Assembly (NCBI GenBank): GCA_002314805.1
Contig: DCHJ01000028.1
Location: 14,723-34,897 of the forward strand
Direction of reading: 5' to 3'
Source of the DNA: Lachnospiraceae bacterium UBA1755
GTDB lineage: Bacteria; Bacillota; Clostridia; Lachnospirales; Lachnospiraceae
DNA: 20,175 nucleotides
In this document: positions 6,621-15,030 of the stretch, piece after piece
How the letters are laid out: every line of letters begins with the position of its first letter
How positions within the stretch are numbered: the stretch's first letter is position 1
Translations under genes and position numbers: made by a program
The notes under the pieces: generated by a model
Databases searched by the model: none
Seen by the model: the letters and a program-made list of their open reading frames with translations, nothing else
Told to the model about the DNA's origin: nothing

Positions 6621-7505
6621 TCATCCTCTGTCCCTGCCTGTGAAGTAAAACGATATGGTACCCGGACCGCAGTGTGACGCGATAATGGTTCCGATATCAC
6701 CCACTCTGGGTTCAGGCATCTTCGGAAAGCGTTCCTTCAACATGTCCCTGATCATCTGAGCATCCTCAGGACACCTTGCATGATTGATGAAGCACTTGCC
6801 GCTGTAATCCTCACCGCAGTCTGCAAGCTCTGCCATCCTGTCGATGAAATGCTGATATGCTTTCTTCTTACCGCGGAATTTATCATATGCGATGAGTCTG
6901 CCCTCTGCGTTGAGATGCATGACCGGTACGATATTGAGGACGGATGCCAGCGCCGCTGCCGGTCCTGAGAGCCTGCCTGTACGCTTAAAGTATGACAGAT
7001 CAGGATTTGTGAACAGATGCTGTACACAGAGACGGTGATCCATTGCCCACGCATAGAGCTCATCAATACCCAGTCCCTCATCCCTCTTGTCTGCCACATT
7101 GTCGGTATAGAGGCCGAGACCTCCGCAGCCGCACAGGGTATCTATCACATAGAGCTTCCTCTCCGGAAACTCTTCCTTCAGCTCTTCTGCTGCATTTACT
7201 GCATTCTGGTAAGAGCCCGTAAAGCCGGTACTGAGACAGAGGTGGAGCACATCCTTTCCTTCTCCCAGGAGCTTTCTGAAATACTCCTCGTAGGTGAACT
7301 GATTAATCTGAGAGGTACCCGGAATATGACCAGCATCAATGAAACCGTAAAACTGCTCCATCGCCTTCGGGTCTCTTTCCATCACATCGTCATACTTATT
7401 GCCATCTGCTTCATACTGATAGAAGATCACCGAAATATCGCGTGACTTTGCATATTCATAGGGTAGATCCATTACCGATTCGCCTGATAAGATATAGTCT
7501 GCCAT
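6621..7505 (-). CDS. DegV-family fatty-acid-binding protein (FakB-like)
   Basis: A 294-aa DegV-fold protein. Members such as FakB hold an acylated carboxylate and present it to the FakA kinase for acyl-phosphate formation. Visible marks are the N-terminal IL(S)GES in place of the usual DS(A/T)xD, the lipid-carboxylate loop IPGTSQIN (Thr64-Ser65), STGFTGSYQNA, YFKRTGRLSG with the conserved Arg, and ASHCGPGTISFYF near the end. ATG 7505 follows AAGGAGTTGAA. It lies 221 bp after the flavoprotein gene on the same strand and ends at a good terminator; no promoter was identified in that gap. No FakA gene is in the window. Fatty acid binding is inferred from family. The unusual first motif leaves the exact ligand open. 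Confidence 0.85.
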   Translation of the reverse strand: MADYILSGESVMDLPYEYAKSRDISVIFYQYEADGNKYDDVMERDPKAMEQFYGFIDAGHIPGTSQINQFTYEEYFRKLLGEGKDVLHLCLSTGFTGSYQNAVNAAEELKEEFPERKLYVIDTLCGCGGLGLYTDNVADKRDEGLGIDELYAWAMDHRLCVQHLFTNPDLSYFKRTGRLSGPAAALASVLNIVPVMHLNAEGRLIAYDKFRGKKKAYQHFIDRMAELADCGEDYSGKCFINHARCPEDAQMIRDMLKERFPKMPEPRVGDIGTIIASHCGPGTISFYFTGRDRG

Positions 7506-7686
7506 TTCAACTCCTTATTTCCGATATTTTCTGCACTGTACTGCTTACAGCACTGATATTCCGCCTGTTTCCTGTTCGGTTCCGACACCGGCTACGGACG
7601 ATACCACACCGGCTGTTCTGTCCTGACATGACGTGTCTGTAACACCTGCAGTTTTTTGCCCTTTCTGTATCCCGCACTGTACTGAC

Positions 7687-7722
7687 ACCGGTACCGTCCG
7701 CTGCCCCGCGCCGCGTACCGGT
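7687..7722. repeat. GC-rich inverted repeat after the flavoprotein gene
   Basis: ACCGGTAC (7687-7694) and GTACCGGT (7715-7722) flank a very GC-rich 20-bp loop, starting 4 bp beyond the flavoprotein stop. There is no T run, so it may stabilise or pause the mRNA rather than terminate it. The rest of 7506-7726 contains nothing recognised. Confidence 0.45.
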
Positions 7723-7726
7723 CAGC

Positions 7727-8635
7727 CTATCTGAGATACTCACATGCAGCCAGGGCTGCTATGGCTCCGTCTGCGCAGGCTGTGGTGACCTGACGTATCT
7801 TTTTTGACCTGCAGTCTCCTGCGACGAAGATGCCCGGGGTCTTTGTCCTGCAGTCCTCACCGCTTGCGAAATATCCATATTCATTGAGCTCTGCCAGAGC
7901 CTCGTAGGGCTTGTTTTCCGGTATGAGCCCGATCGCAACAAAAAGACCGTCACAGCGCACTGTCTGCTTTTCACCGGTCACCTTGTTCTCGATATTGACT
8001 CCCCTCAGTTCTCCGCTCTCAATAAAATAGCTCAGGATCCGGGTATCGCAGTGTCCTTCAACATTGTCATGCCTGAAGAGATCCTCCTGAAGCTTCCGGT
8101 CTGCCGTATAATACGGCATGTCCTGGAGCATGATCACCTTCTCACATTTTTCCGCAAGGAGCACGGCTTCAACAAATGCCGAATTGCCGCCTCCGGCCAC
8201 TGCAACGGTCCTTCCCTTATAGAAATCCCCGTCGCATACAGCGCAGAAGGAGATGCCTTCACCGACAAGTGCTTCTTCGCCCTCCAGTCCAAGCATCCTG
8301 TGCTTTACTCCTGCAGCGATGACAGCGGTACGACCCTCAAACTCTGAGCCCTCCCTTGTCTTTACGATCTTTACATCGCCTCTGTCTTCGATACCGCATA
8401 CTTCCTCAAGCTCCACATCGGCACCCTGAGCAAGTATCTGCTCCATAAACCTGTCGGCAAATTCATTTCCGCTTATCATTCCAAAGCCCGGGATATTCTC
8501 AACCCTCGGTGAAAATGTGATCTGCCCTCCGAAGCCTGCCTTCTCGATCACGAGAACACTTTTTCCGTTTCTGAGGCCATAAAGGGCCGCAGTCATTCCT
8601 GCCGGCCCTCCGCCTACGACGATAATATCGTACAT
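7727..8635 (-). CDS. Thioredoxin reductase-like flavoprotein with altered NADPH site
   Basis: This 302-aa FAD disulfide reductase has the low-molecular-weight TrxB layout: FAD motif VVGGGPAG (6-13), the redox pair CAVCDG (Cys131, Cys134), a second nucleotide fold AVAGGGNSA (145-153) and FVAGDC (270-275) near the C terminus. In typical TrxB the strand after GGGNxA ends in HRRxxxR, whose arginines hold the NADPH 2'-phosphate. Here the same place reads MLQDMPYYTAD, without those residues. It may therefore use NADH, reduced ferredoxin or another flavin donor. ATG 8635 has GGAG 7 nt upstream. The gene follows nrdD by 81 bp without a terminator, so reducing the redoxin domain of NrdD is a reasonable inference. 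Confidence 0.88.
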   Translation of the reverse strand: MYDIIVVGGGPAGMTAALYGLRNGKSVLVIEKAGFGGQITFSPRVENIPGFGMISGNEFADRFMEQILAQGADVELEEVCGIEDRGDVKIVKTREGSEFEGRTAVIAAGVKHRMLGLEGEEALVGEGISFCAVCDGDFYKGRTVAVAGGGNSAFVEAVLLAEKCEKVIMLQDMPYYTADRKLQEDLFRHDNVEGHCDTRILSYFIESGELRGVNIENKVTGEKQTVRCDGLFVAIGLIPENKPYEALAELNEYGYFASGEDCRTKTPGIFVAGDCRSKKIRQVTTACADGAIAALAACEYLR

Positions 8636-8716
8636 AGTAATCTCCATTCCGCGTACAATCCGCGACACAAACAGTAATGAAAGTGTTGCTTTCTTTCACA
8701 CTATTTTCTCCTGTTA

Positions 8717-11128
8717 TCAGTCTGCCTTCACACCCGAAAGGAATCCCTTGATATCTGAAACGCCTCGGAACTTCTCGAAGCCATCTGCAGTTGTCATGAC
8801 AAGTGTCGGTGCCTGCTTGATGCCGTACTTCTCGACCAGATCCGGATGCTCATCTGCGATCATCTTGACATATGGGATACCTGACTTGTCAAGCAGTGCA
8901 GCTGCCAGCTTACAGTTGGGACAGGTAGGTGTTGCGAAGAGAATATTGGGAGCAGCAGTTTCTGCGTCCTGCGCACCCGCATTTACCGGCACATCCTTGT
9001 ATGCTTCCCTGTTTACTGCCTGGAGTCCCGACATGTTCGGCCCCTGATGTGTAAGGACTGAACGCCCGATGTCATAGACCTTACGATCCTTAAATTCCTG
9101 GCTCTTACCGTCGTTCCAGTTCTGTACCGGACGGTAGTACCCTGTGATACGGCTGTATACCTCTGCCGTCTTGCCGCAGATCGGACACTTGAACTGCTCG
9201 CCCGAGAGATAGCCATGATCCTTGCATACCGAGTATGTGGGGCTCATAGTGTAATACGGAAGCTTGTAGTTCTCTGCCACCTTGCGGACGAGACCTGCAG
9301 CTGCCTTCCAGTCAGGGAGCTTCTCACCGAGGAACGCGTGGAATACCGTACCTGATGTATAAAGTGTCTGAAGCTCATCCTGGATATCAAGTGCAGAGAA
9401 GATGTCCTCGGTATAGCCTACAGGAAGATGGCTTGAGTTGGTATAGTACGGCGTACCGTTGTCATTGGCTGTGATGATGTCCGGGAACTCTTCCTTGTCA
9501 TGCTTTGCGAAACGGTATGTAGTTGACTCTGCCGGTGTTGCTTCAAGGTTGAAGAGATCGCCGTACTGCTCCTGATAATCGGAGAGCTTCTTCCTCATAT
9601 GGTTGAGGACCTCGATAGCGAACTCCTGTGTCTCTTCATGGGTCATATCAGCCTTGATCCACTTTGCATTAAGACCTACCTCATTCATTCCGATGAGACC
9701 GATAGTCGAGAAGTGGTTGGCAAAGGTGCCCAGATATCTCTTGGTATACGGATACAGTCCTGCGTCAAGGAGCTTTGTGATGACCGTACGCTTCATATCA
9801 AGCGAGCGGGCGGATATATCCATGAGTCTGTCGAGACGCCTGTAAAACTCAGCCTCTGTAGCAGACAGATAAGCTATCCTCGGAAGGTTGATGGTAACCA
9901 CGCCCACAGATCCTGTTGATTCGCCGCTTCCGAAGAAACCGCCTGACTTCTTCCTGAGCTCTCTTAAGTCAAGACGCAGTCTGCAGCACATGGAACGAAC
10001 ATCACTGGGCTCCATATCTGAATTGATATAGTTGGAGAAATACGGTGTGCCGTACTTTGCCGTCATCTCAAAGAGGAGCTTGTTGTTCTCAGACTCTGAC
10101 CAGTCAAAGTCTCTTGTGATCGAGTATGTCGGGATAGGATACTGGAAACCGCGTCCGTTGGCATCGCCCTCGATCATTGTCTCGATGAATGCCTTATTGA
10201 CAACATCCATCTCCTTCTGGCAGTCGCCGTAGGTGAAATCAAGCTCCCTGCCGCCTACGATGGCGTTAAGGTTCTTCATATCCTCCGGTACTGTCCAGTC
10301 AAGTGTGATATTGGTAAACGGTGCCTGTGTACCCCATCTTGAAGGTGTGTTGACACCATAGATGAAGGACTGTACGCACTGCTTTACTTCTTTATATGTA
10401 AGGTTATCGACCTTTACAAACGGAGCAAGGTATGTATCAAAGGATGAGAAGGCCTGTGCGCCCGCCCACTCGTTCTGCATGATACCAAGGAAGTTGACCA
10501 TCTGGTTGCAGAGCGTGGAAAGGTGGTTTGCCGGACTTGATGTGATCTTGCCTGGGATACCGCCGAGCCCCTCCTGGATCAGCTGCTTGAGAGACCAGCC
10601 TGCACAGTAGCCTGTAAGCATGGAAAGATCGTGGATGTGGATCTCTGCCTTTCTGTGTGCCTCTGCGATCTCCTGGTCATATACCTCCGACAGCCAGTAA
10701 TTGGCTGTGATGGCACCTGAATTGGAAAGGATAAGACCTCCCACGGAATAGGTGACCGTGGAATTCTCCTTGACTCTCCAGTCATTGATCTGAAGATAAT
10801 TGTCTACGATATCCTTGTAGTTAAGGGTAGCTGCCTTGACATTACGGATCTTCTCACGCTGCTTACGGTAAAGGATATAAGCCTTGGCAACATCACTGTA
10901 GCCTGCTTCCGAAAGGATCTTCTCTACACTGTCCTGGATATCCTCGACTCCGATGAGATTATCCCTTATCTTGGATTCAAAATCCGCACACGTCCTCAGC
11001 GCGAGCATATCCATTACGCTCGGATGAGTCTGCTTCCCCTGAGCTTCAAACGCCTTTGCGATCGCGGCACTGATCTTCTCAACATTAAAATCAGCAACTT
11101 TGCCGTCTCTCTTAACAACCTGATACAT
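8717..11128 (-). CDS. nrdD: Anaerobic ribonucleoside-triphosphate reductase with C-terminal redoxin domain
   Basis: Class III ribonucleotide reductase, 803 aa, making dNTPs without oxygen through a glycyl radical. Domain order: ATP cone (1-95, MYQVVKRDGKVADFN), ten-stranded barrel with the active-site Cys175 (LTGYCAGWSL) and MCC at 380-382, the zinc site CKDHG...CPICG (635-652), and the radical glycine Gly663 in RITGYYRPVQNW. After 720 an extra segment adds a glutaredoxin/thioredoxin-like domain with CPNC (736-739), then IPYVKM and APTLVM. ATG 11128 is chosen: GGAGG lies 5 nt before it and it opens the ATP cone. nrdG lies upstream and the TrxB-like gene downstream, all on one strand. Two NrdR boxes overlap the promoter. 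The fused redoxin probably supplies electrons or reduces an active-site disulfide. Confidence 0.95.
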   Translation of the reverse strand: MYQVVKRDGKVADFNVEKISAAIAKAFEAQGKQTHPSVMDMLALRTCADFESKIRDNLIGVEDIQDSVEKILSEAGYSDVAKAYILYRKQREKIRNVKAATLNYKDIVDNYLQINDWRVKENSTVTYSVGGLILSNSGAITANYWLSEVYDQEIAEAHRKAEIHIHDLSMLTGYCAGWSLKQLIQEGLGGIPGKITSSPANHLSTLCNQMVNFLGIMQNEWAGAQAFSSFDTYLAPFVKVDNLTYKEVKQCVQSFIYGVNTPSRWGTQAPFTNITLDWTVPEDMKNLNAIVGGRELDFTYGDCQKEMDVVNKAFIETMIEGDANGRGFQYPIPTYSITRDFDWSESENNKLLFEMTAKYGTPYFSNYINSDMEPSDVRSMCCRLRLDLRELRKKSGGFFGSGESTGSVGVVTINLPRIAYLSATEAEFYRRLDRLMDISARSLDMKRTVITKLLDAGLYPYTKRYLGTFANHFSTIGLIGMNEVGLNAKWIKADMTHEETQEFAIEVLNHMRKKLSDYQEQYGDLFNLEATPAESTTYRFAKHDKEEFPDIITANDNGTPYYTNSSHLPVGYTEDIFSALDIQDELQTLYTSGTVFHAFLGEKLPDWKAAAGLVRKVAENYKLPYYTMSPTYSVCKDHGYLSGEQFKCPICGKTAEVYSRITGYYRPVQNWNDGKSQEFKDRKVYDIGRSVLTHQGPNMSGLQAVNREAYKDVPVNAGAQDAETAAPNILFATPTCPNCKLAAALLDKSGIPYVKMIADEHPDLVEKYGIKQAPTLVMTTADGFEKFRGVSDIKGFLSGVKAD

Positions 11129-11333
11129 AACCGCCTCCATAATTAATTGATACTGCTCAATACCGGTCCCGCAGCTGATTACGTGTCTTCTGCACTCCTG
11201 TACTCCTGACTGATATCTGACGATCAGCAATACCTGCGGACAGTGTCTCTGACATAAGCATACCGCTGCAGCATCGACTCCGCTCAGTCCGGAACTGATA
11301 TTGTATAATACAACACGGACGCATCCCTGCGTC
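11129..11333 (-). other. Long nrdD leader with two hairpins
   Basis: The predicted start near 11333 leaves about 205 nt of leader. It opens with a strong hairpin, ACGGACGCA and TGCGTCCGT around a four-base loop, followed by TTGTATTATACAA. No T run follows, so these are not simple terminators. I do not recognise a cobalamin or other riboswitch here, and there is no credible ORF with a ribosome site. Confidence 0.5.
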
Positions 11334-11339
11334 CGTATC

Positions 11340-11368
11340 AATATATCATTATGCAATATCTAAGTCAA
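11340..11368 (-). promoter_or_regulatory. nrdD promoter
   Basis: On the minus strand TTGACT (11368-11363) and TATATT (11345-11340) are separated by 17 bp. The -35 lies inside the proximal NrdR box, so repressor binding would block polymerase directly. Confidence 0.75.
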
Positions 11369-11409
11369 TATATAGAGCAAAAAATAGCAAAATACACAAT
11401 ATATAGTGT
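11363..11409 (-). promoter_or_regulatory. Pair of NrdR boxes upstream of nrdD
   Basis: ACACAATATATAGTGT (11394-11409) is a perfect match to the NrdR box, and AGTCAATATATAGAGC (11363-11378) is a weaker second copy. Their repeat distance of 31 bp, three helical turns, is the known spacing for NrdR repressor operators. NrdR senses ATP/dATP through an ATP cone and represses ribonucleotide reductase genes. Confidence 0.88.
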
Positions 11410-11425
11410 CTGCCACTAAACCGTT

Positions 11426-12118
11426 TTAGTCCACACCTCTCAGCTGCACGGATGGCACGAAAGGCCTTATTACATCGGCATATTCACGCATCCTGTCATC
11501 CTCCGGAGCGGTAAGACCGCCGAAAGGAACCGTGTCCCTGTCCGTGAATTTTTGTATAAAATAGCGACTTGCACCCTCTATCATGTGCCCGATGCCCTCA
11601 AAGGAGTCCCTGTCATGCAGCTGAGCCACAGCCGTGGTCCTGAACTCATAATCCGGAGCACCCGCCATAATGAGCCCGATGGATTCCCTCACACCGGCAA
11701 GATCAAACTTATCAAGGCCTATAGTCTGTCCGTATCTTTCGGGTGAATTCTTAACATCCATGGCGATATAGTCCGCAAGACCTTCCTTAAGTATGGTCTC
11801 AAGCACCCCCGGATGATTGCCGTTGGTATCCACCTTTGTGGGATAACCCAGATCCCTGATACGCTTTAAAAGCTCCGGCAGATCCTTATTAAGCATAGGT
11901 TCCCCACCGGTTATTGCGACCCCCTCTAGTATACCGCGGCGCCTTTCAAGGAAGCTCAGGAGCTTTTCCACACTCATTTCCTCCGGAGCGCTCCCATCCA
12001 CCAGCTCCCAGTTATGACAGAATGGACAGCGGAAATCACACCATCCGAGAAATACGGTGCATGCCACCTTTCCCGGAAAGTCCAGCAAGGTCATCTTCTG
12101 AAGTCCGTTAATTACCAT
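11426..12118 (-). CDS. nrdG: Anaerobic ribonucleotide reductase-activating protein (radical SAM)
   Basis: This 230-aa radical-SAM enzyme installs the glycyl radical on NrdD. The CX3CX2C cluster motif is CDFRCPFC (Cys27, Cys31, Cys34), followed by the SAM-binding GGEP (71-74) and KVDTNGNHPG; YIAMDVKN is also typical. MVINGLQKMTLLDFPGKVAC matches activases of this longer NrdG2-like branch. ATG 12118 is chosen because GGAGG lies 6 nt upstream; the 35 extra open codons before it look non-coding. The order nrdG-nrdD is the reverse of the common one, and the NrdR-controlled promoter sits between the two, so nrdG must have another promoter or be read from upstream. No promoter or NrdR box was seen before nrdG. 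Confidence 0.9.
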   Translation of the reverse strand: MVINGLQKMTLLDFPGKVACTVFLGWCDFRCPFCHNWELVDGSAPEEMSVEKLLSFLERRRGILEGVAITGGEPMLNKDLPELLKRIRDLGYPTKVDTNGNHPGVLETILKEGLADYIAMDVKNSPERYGQTIGLDKFDLAGVRESIGLIMAGAPDYEFRTTAVAQLHDRDSFEGIGHMIEGASRYFIQKFTDRDTVPFGGLTAPEDDRMREYADVIRPFVPSVQLRGVD

Positions 12119-12227
12119 AGCCTTCCTCCATGTATCATCTGCCTGAGACTCCCCGGCTGCGTCCACGAGGCACGAAAACGCCGGTACAGGCTCATTCATC
12201 TGCCCGGGCTGCCCCGTCCCCAACAGA

Positions 12228-12250
12228 CAGAAAACCGGCTATATGCCGGT
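12228..12250 (-). terminator. Possible terminator after the acyl-CoA-ligase-like gene
   Basis: On the minus strand ACCGGC and GCCGGT form a 6-bp stem with a five-base loop followed by TTTTCTGT. The T run is short, so termination may be partial, with read-through into nrdG. The rest of 12119-12373 holds nothing recognised. Confidence 0.5.
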
Positions 12251-12373
12251 CTCTGCAGCCACTTTCTGTATACCTTATACCGCACTGCCCGCATCACCCG
12301 CCGGCACTTCACAGGCTCTGGCAGCCCGCTGTCTGTATCCCGCCGGTCTCATATTCCGGTCAGCAATGCAGTA

Positions 12374-14128
12374 TTATACTGTCTGTGTCTTTTCCTGCTC
12401 TGCAGCTATCTTTGCAAGCTCTTCCTGCTCAAGGATACGATATGCTACCTTGCCTACAAGTGTCTTGGGCATCTCATCCCTGAACTCAAGGTCATACGGC
12501 ATAGCATACTTGGCAATATTCTTTCTGCAGTAATCAAGGATCTCCTGCTTTGTCTCCTCAGTAGCCTCAGCACCCGTACGGAGAGTAACAAAAGCCTTGA
12601 CCTTCTGCATCTTGTATGCATCCGGTACACCGATCACACAGCTCATCTGTACCTTGGGATGAGCATCGAGGATATTCTCGATCTGTGCAGGATATACATT
12701 GTAGCCGGATGAAATGATCATCCTCTTGGCACGTCCCTTGAAGTAGATGAAGCCCTCATCGTCCATAGTACCCAGGTCTCCTGTATATACCCAGGTGAGA
12801 CCGTCAGCATGCTTCCTGAGTGTCTGCGCGCTCTCCTCCGGATGCTTCATGTACTCCTGCATTACCGTAGGACCTGCAAGGAGGATCTCTCCTTCCTCAT
12901 TAAAGGGCAGCTCTTTGTCTGTACCCGGCTCTACGATCTTGATGTAGGTATCAGGGAACGGCACGCCTATGCTGCCCTCCTTGAACATATGAGGAGGTGT
13001 CAGACAGCAGGCCGTAACGGTCTCTGTGGTGCCATAGCCCTCACGAACCTGGATCGATGCGTGATGATCGTAAAGGAACTTGTCAAATTTCTTCTTGAGC
13101 TCGATAGAAAGTGAGTCACCGCCTGAGAATACTCCCTTAAGTGAACTGAGGTCAGCCTTCTCCATTGACGGAAGTCTGAGGAGTGCCTCATAAAGTGTCG
13201 GCACACCTGCGATGAAATTGCATCTGTATTTTGTGATCTGCTTTGCGTATGTCTTGGCCGTAAACCTCGGGATGAGGATACACCTTCCGCCCTGTGAGAG
13301 CATCGTATGGATACATACTCCCAGTCCGAAGCCATGGAAAAGCGGCATTGCGGCAAGCATCTTGTCACCCGGTCTGAACATCGGGTTTGCTGCCATTACC
13401 TGCTCTCCAAGCGCATTGAAATTAAAGTTTGAAAGCACAATACCCTTGGTGGTACCTGTAGTACCGCCTGAATAAAGGATAACAGCCGGATCATCTGCCT
13501 TTCTGTCAACGCGGTAATTATAGAAGCATGATCTGCTCATGTTCATGAAATCCTGCCATCTGATGACAGGTGCATCTGCCGGGATCTTCTTGATCTTATA
13601 ACCCTCAGTAAGCATATATCCGGCCTTGATCGGACGGCTTAATTCGTCCTTGATGCTGGCGATGATGATATTGACTACCTTGGTATTATGACGGATATTC
13701 TCAAACTTGTTGTAAAACTGATCAAGCGTGATCGCTGTCACTGACTCAGATTCATTGAGATAGAACTCGATCTCCTTCTCAGCAGAAAGGGGATGTATCA
13801 TGTTGCAGATACCGCCTACCATATTTACTGCATAAAACATGAAGATCGCCTGAGGGCAGTTGGGCATTGCAATCGTGACCTTGTCACCCTCACGGATACC
13901 GATGGTCTTGAGTGCCTTTGCGCACTTATGTATCTCCTGTACGAGACGTGTATAAGTGGTCGACCTGCCCATGAAATCAAATGCGATATTATTTGGGTAC
14001 ATCTCAGCGATCCTCTCAACCGCCTCGCACATCGATCCCTCATAATAGTCAAGATACATAGGCATACCTTCCGTATGTCCTTCCCACGGTGTCTTTGCTG
14101 TAATTCCTGTTCCGTTCATGTACTTCAT
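12374..14128 (-). CDS. AMP-dependent acyl-CoA synthetase/ligase family protein
   Basis: Class I adenylate-forming enzyme, 584 aa, expected to activate a carboxylic acid to acyl-AMP and pass it to CoA or another thiol. Motifs in order: P-loop YSGGTTGTTKG (219-229), GYGTTET (364-370), YTGD with Asp451, FKGRAKRMIISSGYNVYP (463-480) and PKTLVGKVAYR with catalytic Lys560. Several hydrophobic stretches suit a long-chain or membrane-associated acid, but the substrate cannot be read. ATG 14128 follows GAGGTG and overlaps the stop of the E2-like gene by 4 bp (ATGA), so translation is coupled and the products probably act together. It could alternatively load an acyl carrier protein; no carrier gene is present. 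Confidence 0.88.
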   Translation of the reverse strand: MKYMNGTGITAKTPWEGHTEGMPMYLDYYEGSMCEAVERIAEMYPNNIAFDFMGRSTTYTRLVQEIHKCAKALKTIGIREGDKVTIAMPNCPQAIFMFYAVNMVGGICNMIHPLSAEKEIEFYLNESESVTAITLDQFYNKFENIRHNTKVVNIIIASIKDELSRPIKAGYMLTEGYKIKKIPADAPVIRWQDFMNMSRSCFYNYRVDRKADDPAVILYSGGTTGTTKGIVLSNFNFNALGEQVMAANPMFRPGDKMLAAMPLFHGFGLGVCIHTMLSQGGRCILIPRFTAKTYAKQITKYRCNFIAGVPTLYEALLRLPSMEKADLSSLKGVFSGGDSLSIELKKKFDKFLYDHHASIQVREGYGTTETVTACCLTPPHMFKEGSIGVPFPDTYIKIVEPGTDKELPFNEEGEILLAGPTVMQEYMKHPEESAQTLRKHADGLTWVYTGDLGTMDDEGFIYFKGRAKRMIISSGYNVYPAQIENILDAHPKVQMSCVIGVPDAYKMQKVKAFVTLRTGAEATEETKQEILDYCRKNIAKYAMPYDLEFRDEMPKTLVGKVAYRILEQEELAKIAAEQEKTQTV

Positions 14129-15030
14129 CTGATATTCACCTCTGTTTCAAATTTATCTTCAAGCAATTCAGGATTCTCAATAAGCTTCTTAATGATCTTT
14201 ACTGTCTGTGCATAATAATATCCGTCTGCAATTCTTTCATCAACGGTAATGCCGATGTCAATGCTCATCCTCATGGTCACATTTCCGTCATCGTCGTAGT
14301 ACGGTCTCTTCTTTATCTCACCCATTACCACAAAAACGGACGTTGTGCCCCAGTTTGCCAGATGATGATAGCCCGCATGCAGACCGATGGAGCCAAGATT
14401 GGTGATCCACACCGATGAATAATCCGGATCCTCCGCAATGAGCTTGGCCGGTATGCGTCCATGCCTGTCAAGAATACGTATGATCCAGAACAGGAATTTG
14501 ACGAAAAACCTCGGCATATGAGTGAATGCATCCATGAAATCATCTGTGGACTGTGCCTTCCTCTTGCTCTCGGTGAACTCGCCGGCCTCCTCCACGCGCA
14601 CCCGGTGGATCTGCCTGTAGATGTCGCTCCTTACACTCTCAAGAGTCGAATCCTTGTCAACAGTGACAAACGCAAGACCCTCTCTCGCTCCGTCCTTGAA
14701 TTCCTTCTTTATGACAAAGCCGCAGCTGATCCTGTCATGCTCATACAGGTTCTTATTAGCAATGAAATAATTGAGCCTTGGTCTGAGCACGAAGGTCTTC
14801 ATCACCGCTGCGACCAGCAGCTGGAATACCTTGTAGGTAAACTCCGGATTATCTGCATTCTTCCTTTCCAGATACTCCATCGTATGAGTAAGGTCAAACT
14901 GCTCACTGATAAACGCCTCGTTATCCGCCCTGTTGGGGTATATAAGAGGCATTACCAGGTGCATTCCGTCGATCTCTCTCACCAGTCTCGCATCAGGACG
15001 GTCACCCCACCGTTTCTTGTAATCAGCCAT
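14125..15030 (-). CDS. Stand-alone 2-oxoacid dehydrogenase E2-like acyltransferase domain, catalytic His replaced
   Basis: A 301-aa protein resembling only the catalytic domain of dihydrolipoyl acyltransferases and chloramphenicol acetyltransferase (CAT fold). There is no lipoyl domain, no peripheral-subunit-binding domain, and no dehydrogenase gene nearby. The C-terminal part has the family pattern VWITNLGSIGL (208-218), VFVVMGEI (232-239) and MRMSIDIGITVDERIADGYY (253-272). In true E2 enzymes the last motif is DHRxxDG; here it is DERIADG, so the general-base His is Glu265 while Asp269-Gly270 remain. ATG 15030 follows AAGGAG with 6-nt spacing; the frame is open further upstream, even into the tRNA, and that is taken as chance. 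It overlaps the ligase gene by 4 bp. Either a changed acyl transfer chemistry or a binding role is possible. Confidence 0.75.
   Translation of the reverse strand: MADYKKRWGDRPDARLVREIDGMHLVMPLIYPNRADNEAFISEQFDLTHTMEYLERKNADNPEFTYKVFQLLVAAVMKTFVLRPRLNYFIANKNLYEHDRISCGFVIKKEFKDGAREGLAFVTVDKDSTLESVRSDIYRQIHRVRVEEAGEFTESKRKAQSTDDFMDAFTHMPRFFVKFLFWIIRILDRHGRIPAKLIAEDPDYSSVWITNLGSIGLHAGYHHLANWGTTSVFVVMGEIKKRPYYDDDGNVTMRMSIDIGITVDERIADGYYYAQTVKIIKKLIENPELLEDKFETEVNIR

Noticed and set aside
8636..8716. Terminator between nrdD and the flavoprotein gene
   Set aside because: A GTGAAAG/CTTTCAT hairpin is present but no T run follows, so co-transcription is preferred.
11129..11333. Cobalamin riboswitch ahead of nrdD
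   Set aside because: None of the conserved B12-box blocks is present.
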